Below, in pieces: positions 22,229-31,210 of a stretch of DNA of 64,000 nt; the first letter of the stretch is position 1; every line of letters begins with the position of its first letter. Below the pieces are notes generated by a model. The model was not told the DNA's origin and ran no database searches. It saw only the letters and a program-made list of their open reading frames with translations. The stretch is from a virus. The stretch spans positions 47,462-111,461 of IMG/VR virus record IMGVR_UViG_3300036859_000864; one strand, 5' to 3'. The translations under genes and the position numbers were made by a program.

Positions 22229-23766
22229 CGTCTCCTTCGCGGGCTGCGCCGCTCTTGCATTCCGTCTTCGGGCCTCGAGCTCCACACGAGTTCACCGTCG
22301 CGTGTGATTACCGTCACGTAGTCCCCTTCGAACGTCGGGTCTCGGAGCAACTTCTGCGCGGCGCGGATTGCTGCTTGCTCATCGTTCAACGAGAACGTTT
22401 CGCCACCACCGCCGCCCAAACCTCCGACGATGGTTCCGTCGCTGTACGCCCCCTGCACGACGTAGTCGCCATCGTCGACATGGGCGTTCGAATCTTTCTT
22501 ACCCCAAATGGAGGCGTAACCGCTCGTTGAGCTCGCGATCTCATCGTTGCGGTCTTTCGGCCACCAGTCGATGCCCTGAGCGGCTTCCTTGACCGTTTCG
22601 ATCGGCAACTCCATATCGTGCGCTACGGCACGGATGGCGGAGTCGGGGCTGACGTGTTCTTCGGTGGTCGGTACCCTACCCCCGAGATCGGTCAGCTCGT
22701 AGCCGTCCTTCTCGAGGTCGGCCTCTACGCCGGACTCGGTTCGCTCGCTCTCCAGATCACCGTTGACGGCCACGGCGTCTCCGAACGAAGCGACACCGAC
22801 GAGCGAATCTGAATCGAAGCCATCTCGAGCGGCGTCGTCCGCGTGCTGATCGCCGATCGTGCTCCACGTCTGCGCAGCGCCGATGTCGGCCATTTCCTCG
22901 ACTTTCTTTTCGAGGTTGCTTCGGATGTCGCTGTACCCTAGGACGTCGTCCTTGAACGATTCGTCTTCGTCTGCGAGGTACTCGCGGAGTGTTGCGGTCG
23001 CGCCGCTCGACCACTTCACTTCGTGATCGGGAAGATCTCCAGACCAGCCGGAAGGCCCCTCGTCGACACCAGTGCCGTAGTCCATGAGCGCGCTCGCGAT
23101 CGTGAGCGCGCGCTGAGTTGGTGTGAGATCCTCGAGCTGGTTGTGATCCATCCCGATGAAGCTCATGACGTTCGAGATGTTCTCCTTGTTCGTGAGATCG
23201 TCGAGATCGTAGTACGCCTCGCGGGTCCAAAACGGGAAGCCGGCTTCGGCCGCTTCCGTGTCGCCGACGTACTCACGCACCGGTTGGATCTTGAAGAGCT
23301 CGAGGGCTCTGCCGTCGCTCTTGGCGATGGTGCCGCCGTGCGCACCGGGATCCATGTCGCCGTCGATCTGCTCCCACATCGGCATGTCCGGGATCTGAAT
23401 TTCCAGCTTCCCGGGGATGTCAGGGAAGCCCGGCAGGCTCGGTTGGTGGCGGCTCCTCACCCTCCGTCCTTTTCCACGCTCGTGCATCTCCCCGCCGCTC
23501 GCCGCACCCTCGTCCGGGCGCGAGAACCGCTCGAGGTGCCCCGCGTCGGCCGTGAACGGATCGGCCGTCCTCGAGCGCCCGCGTCCCGTCGAGCCCGGAG
23601 GCCAGATGCGGATCGAGCGCGCCTTGGCCTCGTAGCTGTACGGCGTGCCGCTTCCGGGGCGCAGCATGGTCGGCCGTTGATCCATCGGTGCCTGGTAGTA
23701 GAGCGGGCCTCCCGTGCGCGCGTACGCGAGAACTTCAGGCCACGACTTGAAGGCTACAAGGTTCAT
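22225..23766 (-). CDS. Large hypothetical phage-type protein
   Basis: 513 aa. The N-terminal ~85 residues contain GGPLYYQAPMDQRPTMLRPG and TADPFTADAGHLERF, a short conserved motif pair in large-phage hypothetical proteins. The remainder is acidic, with repeated small helical units and a C-terminal beta section (GDYVVQGAYSDG, GDYVTVITRDGELVWS). Ends in SPRRRR, like its neighbours. No enzymatic motif seen. Confidence 0.55.
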   Translation of the reverse strand: MNLVAFKSWPEVLAYARTGGPLYYQAPMDQRPTMLRPGSGTPYSYEAKARSIRIWPPGSTGRGRSRTADPFTADAGHLERFSRPDEGAASGGEMHERGKGRRVRSRHQPSLPGFPDIPGKLEIQIPDMPMWEQIDGDMDPGAHGGTIAKSDGRALELFKIQPVREYVGDTEAAEAGFPFWTREAYYDLDDLTNKENISNVMSFIGMDHNQLEDLTPTQRALTIASALMDYGTGVDEGPSGWSGDLPDHEVKWSSGATATLREYLADEDESFKDDVLGYSDIRSNLEKKVEEMADIGAAQTWSTIGDQHADDAARDGFDSDSLVGVASFGDAVAVNGDLESERTESGVEADLEKDGYELTDLGGRVPTTEEHVSPDSAIRAVAHDMELPIETVKEAAQGIDWWPKDRNDEIASSTSGYASIWGKKDSNAHVDDGDYVVQGAYSDGTIVGGLGGGGGETFSLNDEQAAIRAAQKLLRDPTFEGDYVTVITRDGELVWSSRPEDGMQERRSPRRRR

Positions 23767-24491
23767 CAGTTGTCTCTCCAGTAAACGAACCCGGACGGGG
23801 TCGTGTAGTAGTTGCTGTCGTAGCGCGCGAGGAAGTGCTCGGCGCCGTCTGTGTCGACGGCCTCCTCGGCCGCCGCTTCGATGTCGATGCCGGCGATCTC
23901 GATGGCCTTCGCGGCGGCCTCGTCACCGTAGATCTCTTCGAGATACTCGAGCGGGTCGTTGAGACGCTCTTCGGCGATCTTCGAGGCGACGTCGTCGATG
24001 TAGTCCTCGGGGTCGGGCATCTCGCCCTCGCTGTCTTCCTCGGGGATGCTGTCGAGGTAGCGCTCCGCCGTCTGCCAGAATTGACGGCTGGACATCTCGC
24101 GAAGATCGTCCTCCGCCATACTCTGCACGTCAGACTTGAGCTCTCGACGCAAGCGATCCTTGTCGATGTGGTTCTCGATGAAGTCCTTGTTGAAGTTCCC
24201 GGGCTCTTCTTCGAGATCTTGCGTGACAACTTCGATGGCCAGCTCGTACATCTTGTCGTGACTTTCCACGACATGCCATTCCTTGCCGCCCGTACGATCG
24301 CCTCGAAAATAAATTCGGTAGGCGGTGCCGTCGAAATCTCCGAAACCTGTAAGCTGAGTGCTCTCTTCGATTTTCAAATCGTACGGGTCGATGTCAAGGT
24401 GCTTCGCCACCTCGATGAGCACCGCGTCTTGATCGTCGAAGTCGACCTTGCGCGGGCGCCGCTTCGCTGCCTTTTTCTTTCGGGTAGCCAT
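23766..24491 (-). CDS. Acidic hypothetical protein with basic N-terminus
   Basis: 241 aa. Lys/Arg N-terminal tail (~3-17), then an acidic helical protein rich in Asp/Glu; YLEEIYGDEAAAKAIEIAGI near 200. Segment TAYRIYFRGDRTGGKEWHVV may be a small beta domain. No family recognised. One base separates it from the preceding gene. Confidence 0.55.
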   Translation of the reverse strand: MATRKKKAAKRRPRKVDFDDQDAVLIEVAKHLDIDPYDLKIEESTQLTGFGDFDGTAYRIYFRGDRTGGKEWHVVESHDKMYELAIEVVTQDLEEEPGNFNKDFIENHIDKDRLRRELKSDVQSMAEDDLREMSSRQFWQTAERYLDSIPEEDSEGEMPDPEDYIDDVASKIAEERLNDPLEYLEEIYGDEAAAKAIEIAGIDIEAAAEEAVDTDGAEHFLARYDSNYYTTPSGFVYWRDN

Positions 24492-24492
24492 C

Positions 24493-24921
24493 TCAGTCGT
24501 CCTCCTCTTCGAACTCGTCTTCGTCTTCATCGTCGTCATCGTCATCCTCATCGTCGTCGTCGACGTCCTCGAACTCAGATTCGATTTCCTTCCACGCCGC
24601 TTCGGCTTTCGTCTTGCCGTCGAATCCGGTGAACCAGTCGGCCTCAACGATGCCATCTTCACGTTCGCAGAGAATCACCACCGAGGTGTCATCGAGCAGA
24701 GCGCCCTCCGCGCCGGTGAGCTGATCCTTCTCCTCTTTCGCGATCTCGTTGATGCGATCGACGACGTCAGGAGTGATTTCTACGAAACCGTACCAGCCGT
24801 CACCTTCGGAGCCTTCCTCCCGATCGGCGCCGCCATCGAGCGTCAACTCGTAGACGTAGCTGTCGATGATTTTGATGAACTTGCCGGGCCCGTACGAACG
24901 AATTCCTGTTTTGATCGGCAT
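24493..24921 (-). CDS. Acidic-tailed hypothetical protein
   Basis: 142 aa. The first ~115 residues form an alpha/beta domain; the last ~27 are almost only Asp and Glu, encoded by a GAC/GAT/GAG repeat. Start set by the TGATG overlap. Third acidic-tailed protein type in the window (also 3024 and 48059). Confidence 0.55.
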   Translation of the reverse strand: MPIKTGIRSYGPGKFIKIIDSYVYELTLDGGADREEGSEGDGWYGFVEITPDVVDRINEIAKEEKDQLTGAEGALLDDTSVVILCEREDGIVEADWFTGFDGKTKAEAAWKEIESEFEDVDDDDEDDDDDDEDEDEFEEEDD

Positions 24922-25304
24922 CACTTTCTCCATTCGATCCAAGCTCGATCGATCTCGAGCGGTAACTGTTCGGTGGATACGCCCACCGTCTTGAGAACTC
25001 CCCGTAGAACGCCCCACTCTTGATCGATGATTTCGTCAAGATACTCGTCTTCCGAGTCGCTCTCGATAGCCCCTACGCCGGCGCTCGTGAGCGTCTGAGG
25101 GACTCCTTCGATGGCAACCTCGGCCTCGGCGTAGACGCGCATGAAGTCGAACTCATCGCGCTCGTAGGCGGCAAGGCCGTCCTCGTTCAAGTACGAGGTG
25201 TCCGGGCTCGAGTCCGGCGTGAAGATCACGCGCACGGCGCGCAGCTCCGCACGTGGCCTGCGTGAGGCAGCCTCGACGACGCGGCGTCGCGGGGGAGAGC
25301 TCAT
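24921..25304 (-). CDS. Conserved phage/plasmid hypothetical protein
   Basis: 127 aa. After a basic N-terminus, FTPDSSPDTSYLNEDGLAAY, AEAEVAIEGVPQTLTSAGVG and AIESDSEDEYLDE follow a pattern shared by short phage and plasmid proteins (PDxSPDTSYL ... SxGxxGIESDS). Function unknown. Confidence 0.6.
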   Translation of the reverse strand: MSSPPRRRVVEAASRRPRAELRAVRVIFTPDSSPDTSYLNEDGLAAYERDEFDFMRVYAEAEVAIEGVPQTLTSAGVGAIESDSEDEYLDEIIDQEWGVLRGVLKTVGVSTEQLPLEIDRAWIEWRK

Positions 25305-25349
25305 CTTGTAACCTCAGTGTCCGCGAGCCTACGCGGGGCGTCAAGCCCT

Positions 25350-25619
25350 TCAAAATCCGAAGTATTCCTTGTGGAAACCGTTGAATACCTGTTCGGCATG
25401 TGAGCCGCGGGGGCCGGAGTATTCGCGGACGGTACGGCCATCCTTCGAAACGTTGACCGCGAAGGTGTTCGATTTCGCAAACATGACGACGCTGACGGTG
25501 TGCCCACAGAGCGTCGCAGCCTCGAGCCACCAGGTGCCATCTACATCTTCGAGCAGATCGATCGAACGGATGTCGTAGAGCCGAATGTCGTGCGGGTTCG
25601 GGGAGGGGATCGTGTTCAT
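25350..25619 (-). CDS. Hypothetical protein, first gene of the minus-strand operon
   Basis: 89 aa. Beta-rich (IRLYDIRSIDLLEDVDGTWW, HTVSVVMFAKSNTFAVNV) with a short helical end. Leads the operon running to 18008. No family recognised. Confidence 0.6.
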   Translation of the reverse strand: MNTIPSPNPHDIRLYDIRSIDLLEDVDGTWWLEAATLCGHTVSVVMFAKSNTFAVNVSKDGRTVREYSGPRGSHAEQVFNGFHKEYFGF

Positions 25620-25721
25620 GGCTCGAAAGACGCCCGGCCACTTTTAGATCTGACATTGAAAAAGGGGAGGGAAGAACAGTTGCCCGGCTCGCGTAGATGG
25701 TGTACGAAAGGTGAATAGACA

Positions 25722-26219
25722 GTGAATCAGCCCGTCGAACAGATCGTGCAGAAGAGCTTGCCGTTTACAGCCTCGGAAGATTCGGATTCCGGCCCTCGCG
25801 CCGAATTGCGGAGCCCGGCCGTTACGGTCGCCTTCATGCTCGCCGGAAACGCTCACGTAACGTTTCAGAGTCGACGGACCGGCACTCGATTCACGTATCG
25901 CGTCCGGGCGGCTAACAGCCATTCGAGTCAGGGTGAGGCGCCGTACTTCGTGGCCGTTCTGACCGGACCCGACAACTACGAGTACCTCGGGTGCATCTAC
26001 CGCCGAACGAACTACGCTCACGGTCGAAAGAGTCACATCTCGACGGAGGCGCCGAGCGCGGTCGCGTTCGGGTGGGTGTGGCGGTACCTCACCTCGGGGC
26101 GCATGCACCCCGATCTCGCCATCTACCACGAGGGGCGTTGTGGGGCGTGCGGGCGCCGGCTTACGGACCCGACGTCGATTGAGACTGGCTTGGGCCCCAA
26201 ATGTCGGGGCGAGCGATGA
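25722..26219 (+). CDS. DUF6011 zinc-binding protein
   Basis: 165 aa, GTG start after AAAGGTG. The C-terminus is a clear DUF6011 motif: CGACGRRLTDPTSIETGLGP followed by KC (Cys ~140, 143, 161). The preceding ~100 residues are beta-rich (VTFQSRRTGTRFTYRV, YFVAVLTGPDNYEYLG). DUF6011 proteins are common in phages and are often found near replication genes. First gene of the long plus-strand replication operon. Confidence 0.72.
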   Translation: MNQPVEQIVQKSLPFTASEDSDSGPRAELRSPAVTVAFMLAGNAHVTFQSRRTGTRFTYRVRAANSHSSQGEAPYFVAVLTGPDNYEYLGCIYRRTNYAHGRKSHISTEAPSAVAFGWVWRYLTSGRMHPDLAIYHEGRCGACGRRLTDPTSIETGLGPKCRGER

Positions 26220-26422
26220 AAAAGGGAGGCTCGAATTCACCGGCGAAGATCGCCGAGAAGATCACCGCTGGGTACTTCGACGGGAACGAGACCAAATCTG
26301 TTCTCGATCTCAAGAACGCGATCGTCGAAGCGATTCAAAAGGAACGGATTTCCAAGCTCCGCTCGATGAGGCGTCTTCGTGCGCATTACGTGAAGCTTCT
26401 CGTGGAGGCCAGAGACCCGTGA
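26216..26422 (+). CDS. Small basic protein
   Basis: 68 aa. Lys/Arg-rich helices (IVEAIQKERISKLRSMRRLR). ATG overlaps the DUF6011 stop. No family recognised. Confidence 0.5.
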   Translation: MKKGGSNSPAKIAEKITAGYFDGNETKSVLDLKNAIVEAIQKERISKLRSMRRLRAHYVKLLVEARDP

Positions 26423-26724
26423 CCTACTACCCGCTCGGGAGAGGCGAGGACATGAGCGAAGGCGAGTACCAGTATCAGATGGCTCTGTGCGACGCCGCCG
26501 GCAATGAAGACGCGATCTACGAGAGCAGCTCGCTTCATCCGTTAGAAGAGCCTCTTTCTCCGGTGCCGGAAGGCTTCTGGCGCGTTCGAGGAGGTGCGCT
26601 GCTCGAAATCGCGAAGATGTCGACGGAGCATCTCAAGAACGCGATCAACTACTTCGAGCGCAACGACGGTGGTAGGCACTCGAAGATCGAAGAGCTCCGC
26701 GCGGAGTTGGAGCGCCGGACGTGA
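26419..26724 (+). CDS. Hypothetical protein
   Basis: 101 aa, GTG start in a GTGA overlap; an ATG at 26452 is an alternative. Two helices at the C-terminus (EHLKNAINYFERND, KIEELRAELERR). No family recognised. Confidence 0.5.
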   Translation: MTYYPLGRGEDMSEGEYQYQMALCDAAGNEDAIYESSSLHPLEEPLSPVPEGFWRVRGGALLEIAKMSTEHLKNAINYFERNDGGRHSKIEELRAELERRT

Positions 26725-27068
26725 TACCGTCGCCGAAACTGTTCAACGCCGTGATGTGTTTCGCGGTGTGCCTACCTTGCCTCTTGGTGCAGATAGCGTG
26801 GGTGAGAGGCTTCTGTGGGCCATGGCTCGTACGAAACGTAAACCGCTTCGCTACCGTGGTGTGGGTCATGAGTACGATCGTGGACGCGACGGCAGGCTTG
26901 CGTTTGCACACGGCGATGGATCTACTCGTAGTTTTCGTGGGACTCCGTAACTGGAATCTCCCGAAAGACGACGAACCGCCTCGACGCCGGCGCAAGCTCG
27001 AGAAGAAAACCGAAGCAAAGAGCGGGTTCGATTGGACAGGCGCGGAGCCTGCAAGGGGAACGGCATGA
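26721..27068 (+). CDS. Membrane protein with two spans
   Basis: 115 aa, GTG start. Hydrophobic segments ~8-30 and ~40-75, then a basic cytoplasmic tail (PPRRRRKLEKKTEAK). Three Cys in the first span. Unknown role. Confidence 0.5.
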   Translation: MIPSPKLFNAVMCFAVCLPCLLVQIAWVRGFCGPWLVRNVNRFATVVWVMSTIVDATAGLRLHTAMDLLVVFVGLRNWNLPKDDEPPRRRRKLEKKTEAKSGFDWTGAEPARGTA

Positions 27069-27340
27069 AATCGAGAAATAAAATCATGTGGCTCGTCGTC
27101 GTGGGGCTCATCGGCTGGGGGCTTCTTCGACCGCAAGTAGCCGGAGCGGGCGCGGGCGCCGGTATCTTCCGTGAGGATTCGGTGCGTACCGACGGCGTGG
27201 TCTTCACGCGCGTGCGTGACACGACGGAGCATCGCGTCTGCTACGTCTTGAGCGCGCAGGGCGGAGCTTGGTGGTTCCAAGGTACGGCCACCTTGAACAC
27301 GGCGAACTTTCAATGTTTCCCGGAGGCCAGCGCGAAATGA
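27065..27340 (+). CDS. Exported small protein
   Basis: 91 aa. Lys/Arg start then a hydrophobic core (WLVVVGLIGWGLL) reads as a signal peptide or anchor; the mature part is beta-rich with two Cys (HRVCYVLSAQGGAWWF, FQCFPEA). Unknown. Confidence 0.55.
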   Translation: MKSRNKIMWLVVVGLIGWGLLRPQVAGAGAGAGIFREDSVRTDGVVFTRVRDTTEHRVCYVLSAQGGAWWFQGTATLNTANFQCFPEASAK

Positions 27341-27687
27341 AAAAGCAGACCTGGCGTCAGTGGGTGCGCTTGTGCTTGAACGACCCGTCGAGCCCGACGC
27401 TCCTCAAGAAAGGGTCGCTCGCCGCGCTCACAGGGCAAGACGAGCGCGCGTTGAATGCGATAGTGGCGTGCCTCGAGCTCTACTCGAACAGCGACGCCGC
27501 CGGCGAATGCGGTGCGCTCGCGGCGCTCCGGGCGCTTCTCCCTGCGATGCAACCGAGCACGCGGTTGATCGCGCGAGAGCTCATTCCGTTCGTGCTCGAT
27601 TGGCAAGACCGCCAACGGTTGTGGCCTCTCATCGCCCAACCTTCCGATCAAGGGCTGCAACCAGACTTCCGCAGTTTCGCCCCGTAG
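27337..27687 (+). CDS. Helical repeat-like hypothetical protein
   Basis: 116 aa. Consecutive helices (LLKKGSLAALTGQDERALNA, CGALAALRALLPAM) resembling a short armadillo or HEAT-type stack. No family recognised. ATGA overlap. Confidence 0.5.
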   Translation: MKKQTWRQWVRLCLNDPSSPTLLKKGSLAALTGQDERALNAIVACLELYSNSDAAGECGALAALRALLPAMQPSTRLIARELIPFVLDWQDRQRLWPLIAQPSDQGLQPDFRSFAP

Positions 27688-27692
27688 GAAAG

Positions 27693-27899
27693 ATGACCGT
27701 CGAACAAGTACAGCACGCCATGAACTGCGCAGAACGCAATCACTACGTGGGGTACCGCGGCGCTGCCGGTGCGGCGTTGACGATCCCCATCTTTCAGGGA
27801 TCACGAGCGTTCACGTGGCGCGGCGAGGTTCGACTGCTGACCCCGTACGTGCCTCGTCATCCAAGAATCCGAGGAAGATTGCCCGCCCCCGGCGCGTAG
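27693..27899 (+). CDS. Small hypothetical protein
   Basis: 68 aa. ATG preceded by AGGAAAG. Contains TVEQVQHAMNCAERNHYVGY and a beta stretch (AFTWRGEVRLLTPYV). No family recognised. Confidence 0.5.
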   Translation: MTVEQVQHAMNCAERNHYVGYRGAAGAALTIPIFQGSRAFTWRGEVRLLTPYVPRHPRIRGRLPAPGA

Positions 27900-27945
27900 A
27901 ATCTCTCAGTCTCAGAATAATCGTCGAAAGGCCCGGCATTCTCCC

Positions 27946-29457
27946 ATGACTGTTACCGTCAAAGATCTCTCCGCCGACCAGCTCGGGGCGTACAACACCA
28001 TCGTCGGTTGGATGAGGGCCAACGGCCCCGGCAGTGGTTCCGGTGTGCTCACGCTCGGCGGTTACGCCGGGAGCGGAAAGAGCACGCTCGTCAGCCTCAT
28101 CGCGGCGCAGGTCGAGCTCCCGGCGTTCTGCGCGTACACGGGCAAGGCCACGTCGATTCTTCGACGTAAGCTCAAGGCGGCGGGCACCGCGACCGTCGGC
28201 ACGCAGCCGCGCAGGGATGGGATGCAATCGGGGGACATGCGCCCCTACTGCGGGACGATCCACTCGCTCATCTATCGGCCGTGTGACTGTCGCGAGCCGA
28301 AGACCGTCGAAATCGCGAAGCCGTGCTCCGACGCCGACTGCGTAGGCGAGGTAGCGTGGAGTACGGATGAGGTCGACGGAAAGACGCAGTACATGTGCGC
28401 GAACGGCCACAGCGCGGATCTCACTGAGGAGACATTCGCGGCGCTCAAGCCGGCGAAGAAGTTCGTCTACGTGAAAAAGAATGAAGAGGGGCGCTGCGAG
28501 CTCTGCGGCGGCAAGGAATGGCTCCGCCGTGAGGTGCTCGATCGCAACTACGGTCTGATCATCGTGGACGAGGCGTCGATGGTCGACGACGCGATGCTCC
28601 GCGATCTCCGCAGCTACAACGTGCCGATCTTGGCGGTCGGCGACCACGGGCAGCTCCCGCCGGTCGGCGGCGTTGGCAGCCTCATGAAGGAGCCCAACCT
28701 TCGCCTCGAGAGGATCCACCGTCAGGCTGAGGGGAACCCGATCATTGCACTCAGCAAGTTGATTCGTGAGGACGGCAAGCTCCCCGAGAAAATGGACGGG
28801 GATGCCGTGACCTTCGAGAAGCTCCGTTTCATGGATCAGCTCATCGAGTCCCGCTACGAAAACGCTTCCCCCGCGCGGCTGCTCGAGATGGGCCTCGCCT
28901 GCTACACGAACCGCCGGCGCGTCGGCCTGAACGTCGCCGTCCGCCGAGCGCGGGGCACGGCGCGCGTCGGCCGTGAGCTCCCCCGCAAGGGCGAGCACGT
29001 CATCTGTCTCCGCAACATGAAGGCCGAAGGCGGGCGTCCGCCGGTGGCGAACGGCATGCGCGGCGTGCTCCAGAGCGATGTCGAGTTCAAGCAGAACTTC
29101 AACTACCGTGGCGAGAAGCTCAACGTGAGCGAGACGCAGGTCGCCGGCTCGATCGCGTTCCCCGAGGACGATATCGCAACGCACCAGTACACGATGCTCG
29201 CGGCGCAGTTCTGTCGCGAGAAGACGTTCTCGAGCCCCGAGGAACTCGCGAAGGAGACGGGCATCCACTCATTCTCGTCCGCCGGCGCGCTCTTTGATTT
29301 CGGCTATGCGATGACCGTGCACAAGATGCAAGGCAGCCAGTTCGACGATCTGGTGGTCGTCGCCGAGCGCCCCGGGCCCGTCGGCACGGAAGACTGGCGC
29401 CGCTGGCTGTACACCGCCGTGACGCGCGCATCTCACAGATTGACGGTGCTCCGGTGA
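27946..29457 (+). CDS. RecD-like/Dda-type SF1B DNA helicase with zinc insert
   Basis: 503 aa. Walker A GGYAGSGKST (~38-47), motif Ia YTGKAT, Walker B IIVDEAS (~205-211), motif III GDHGQLPP (~232-239), motif V VHKMQGSQF, motif VI YTAVTRA (~489-495). Between Ia and II sits an insert (~112-190) with seven or more Cys (RPCDC, KPCSDADC, MCANGH, CELCGGK) that likely binds two zincs. It resembles UvrD-like-C/RecD phage helicases and would unwind DNA with the PrimPol. The ~46-nt gap upstream may hold its own expression signal. Confidence 0.85.
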   Translation: MTVTVKDLSADQLGAYNTIVGWMRANGPGSGSGVLTLGGYAGSGKSTLVSLIAAQVELPAFCAYTGKATSILRRKLKAAGTATVGTQPRRDGMQSGDMRPYCGTIHSLIYRPCDCREPKTVEIAKPCSDADCVGEVAWSTDEVDGKTQYMCANGHSADLTEETFAALKPAKKFVYVKKNEEGRCELCGGKEWLRREVLDRNYGLIIVDEASMVDDAMLRDLRSYNVPILAVGDHGQLPPVGGVGSLMKEPNLRLERIHRQAEGNPIIALSKLIREDGKLPEKMDGDAVTFEKLRFMDQLIESRYENASPARLLEMGLACYTNRRRVGLNVAVRRARGTARVGRELPRKGEHVICLRNMKAEGGRPPVANGMRGVLQSDVEFKQNFNYRGEKLNVSETQVAGSIAFPEDDIATHQYTMLAAQFCREKTFSSPEELAKETGIHSFSSAGALFDFGYAMTVHKMQGSQFDDLVVVAERPGPVGTEDWRRWLYTAVTRASHRLTVLR

Positions 29458-29825
29458 ACGGGCGCGCCCTCCGAGGGCGCCTCGTCACGAACGACGAGGC
29501 GGTTCAAGCGAAGGGGCAGCACCGGCGCCCTTGCTCGGACTGCCCTTGGGCGCGCGCGTCGCTCAACGGGTGGCTCGGCACCGCCACGCCGGAGGAGTGG
29601 GTTCAAACAGCCCACGGCGAGGCGCGCATCGAGTGCCACACGAAGAAGGGCGCGCAGTGCGCAGGCGCCGCCATCTACCGCGCGAACGTCTGCAAGTCGC
29701 CGCGCGATCAGACGCTCCTTCGGCTCGAGAGTGACAAGACGCGGGTGTTCGCGGCGCCGAGCGAGTTCCTCGAGCACCATCACGCACCGCCGACGGCCAG
29801 GAAGAGGCTGAAGGTGTTGCGATGA
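29454..29825 (+). CDS. DUF6283-like Cys-rich protein
   Basis: 123 aa, GTG start. RRPCSDCPWARASLNGWLG, then IECHTKKGAQCAGAA and YRANVCKSPRDQ: the CPW ... CH ... C pattern of DUF6283. A distant paralogue lies at 7475-7936. Coupled to the helicase gene, suggesting a DNA-related role. Confidence 0.65.
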   Translation: MNGRALRGRLVTNDEAVQAKGQHRRPCSDCPWARASLNGWLGTATPEEWVQTAHGEARIECHTKKGAQCAGAAIYRANVCKSPRDQTLLRLESDKTRVFAAPSEFLEHHHAPPTARKRLKVLR

Positions 29826-30040
29826 CATCCAAGACGAACGCCGAAAACGAGAAATTGGATGAGGCCCGCAAAGACGCGATCGTATGTGCCGTTGCCGATG
29901 CTTGGGCGTGTATGCCGTCTCTGATCCGAAATTCCATACGCCATCTACTCGGCTCCGACGTCGATTCACTACCGGACGCGCTCGATCGTCTAGAAGGCAT
30001 CACTCGATCGAACTTGGGCCGAAAGTTCAAATCACGATGA
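29822..30040 (+). CDS. Small helical protein
   Basis: 72 aa; two amphipathic helices (DAIVCAVADAWACM, LIRNSIRHLLG) and a basic end. No family recognised. Overlaps both neighbours by 4 nt. Confidence 0.5.
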   Translation: MTSKTNAENEKLDEARKDAIVCAVADAWACMPSLIRNSIRHLLGSDVDSLPDALDRLEGITRSNLGRKFKSR

Positions 30041-30327
30041 CACACGACGACGAGAAAACCGTGCCGTGCGAGACGTGCGGGTTGGACACGACGAAAACGG
30101 GCACCAAGCGCTGCGATTGGTGTTGGACGGTCGAGAATCTTCTCGACGGCTACCTTCAACGGGGCGGACGAAACGCGCAGAATGTGCTCGTTAACGCTCT
30201 CTCACGCGCAGGCGCGACGACCGTTCGAGAGGCGCAAGTTCGAGCGGTCCAGTTCGTACGGAATCTGACGCCGGTGAGCATCGATAGAGTCACCGGCGAT
30301 TTGCGCGACGGGAAGGTGCACCTGTGA
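30037..30327 (+). CDS. Zinc-ribbon phage protein
   Basis: 96 aa. CETCGLDTTKTGTKRCDWCW (~11-30) is a compact zinc ribbon of a type widespread in phage hypothetical proteins; helices follow. Likely a nucleic-acid or protein adaptor. Confidence 0.6.
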   Translation: MTHDDEKTVPCETCGLDTTKTGTKRCDWCWTVENLLDGYLQRGGRNAQNVLVNALSRAGATTVREAQVRAVQFVRNLTPVSIDRVTGDLRDGKVHL

Positions 30328-30494
30328 GGGCCTCCCTTCTTGCCGAGCTGTCGGATCTGTTCTTGCGCGAAGCGAGCCGTGCGCTCAAACGCAGCGACTT
30401 CGACGAGTCCGAACGTCTTTGGGATATCTCGGACGAGCTACACCAGCGCAAGGTTGATACCGAGCGCGCCGAAGCGGGGAGGCCAGTTCAATGA
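30324..30494 (+). CDS. Small acidic helical protein
   Basis: 56 aa, GTG start in a GTGA overlap and ATGA overlap at the end. Two charged helices (LLAELSDLFLREASRALKR, ESERLWDISDELHQRK). Unknown. Confidence 0.5.
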   Translation: MRASLLAELSDLFLREASRALKRSDFDESERLWDISDELHQRKVDTERAEAGRPVQ

Positions 30495-31210
30495 CGGGCA
30501 TTGAAAACGAATCGGGTGTGCGGTTGCGCGACGTGTCGATCTCCGTTTCGTTCCCGGAGATGCGAATCGATACGGAGGCGGAGCATGGACGTTACGTGCG
30601 TGCGGTAAATGTAACGGTCTACACCGAAGACGATGATGACGGTCGGACTGTTCTAGGTTACCTAGAGTGCCTTCTATTCGATGCTGAAAGCGCCGATGCC
30701 GATGAGAAGACTATGTGGAGCGAGGCCGATTCCGACTCCGAATCCGCCGAGTTCCATGAGTTTCTTTTCTCTCGCTTGGATTTTATACGAGGCCGTATTC
30801 TTCATCGAATATCGCCAGAAGATTACGTCGACGACGATGATGCGGAAATGTGCGATAGCTGGGAGCTCTGCAACGTCTTGGCTGTCAACGGTGGATGGTG
30901 GGTGTGCCGTCCGGATGTTTTAGCGCATGTGATACGTCATCTGTTACGCTCGATCAAATTCAGCTTCGTGTGTATCGATACGGCGCACATTCGTACCGTC
31001 AGGTGCATCGATTGGCGCAGCGTCGACGCGCCGAAAACGCCGATTAGATTGTGCGAACCTTTCAAGAAGATCGTGTGGAGCGAAACGGCAAATCTCGCGG
31101 ACGGCCTTCAAGATCGTTTTTTCTGGATCGCCGCGCTGTTTGGCGACCGTGAATGTGACTTGCCAGAGATGTGCGACGACGAAAGAGTCCAGATTGGAGC
31201 GTTGAATTGA
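30491..31210 (+). CDS. Hypothetical protein, AT-richer than its neighbours
   Basis: 239 aa. Acidic, with beta strands (DVSISVSFPEMRID, VRAVNVTVYTED) and many Asp/Cys/Trp. Codons ending in A or T are clearly more frequent than in adjacent genes, suggesting later acquisition or a different host history. Ends in a TGATG overlap with the SNF2-like gene. No family recognised. Confidence 0.6.
   Translation: MTGIENESGVRLRDVSISVSFPEMRIDTEAEHGRYVRAVNVTVYTEDDDDGRTVLGYLECLLFDAESADADEKTMWSEADSDSESAEFHEFLFSRLDFIRGRILHRISPEDYVDDDDAEMCDSWELCNVLAVNGGWWVCRPDVLAHVIRHLLRSIKFSFVCIDTAHIRTVRCIDWRSVDAPKTPIRLCEPFKKIVWSETANLADGLQDRFFWIAALFGDRECDLPEMCDDERVQIGALN

Noticed and set aside
27811-29268. A 485-codon minus-strand frame
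   Set aside because: Antisense to the RecD-like helicase with all its motifs; long antisense frames are common at this base composition.
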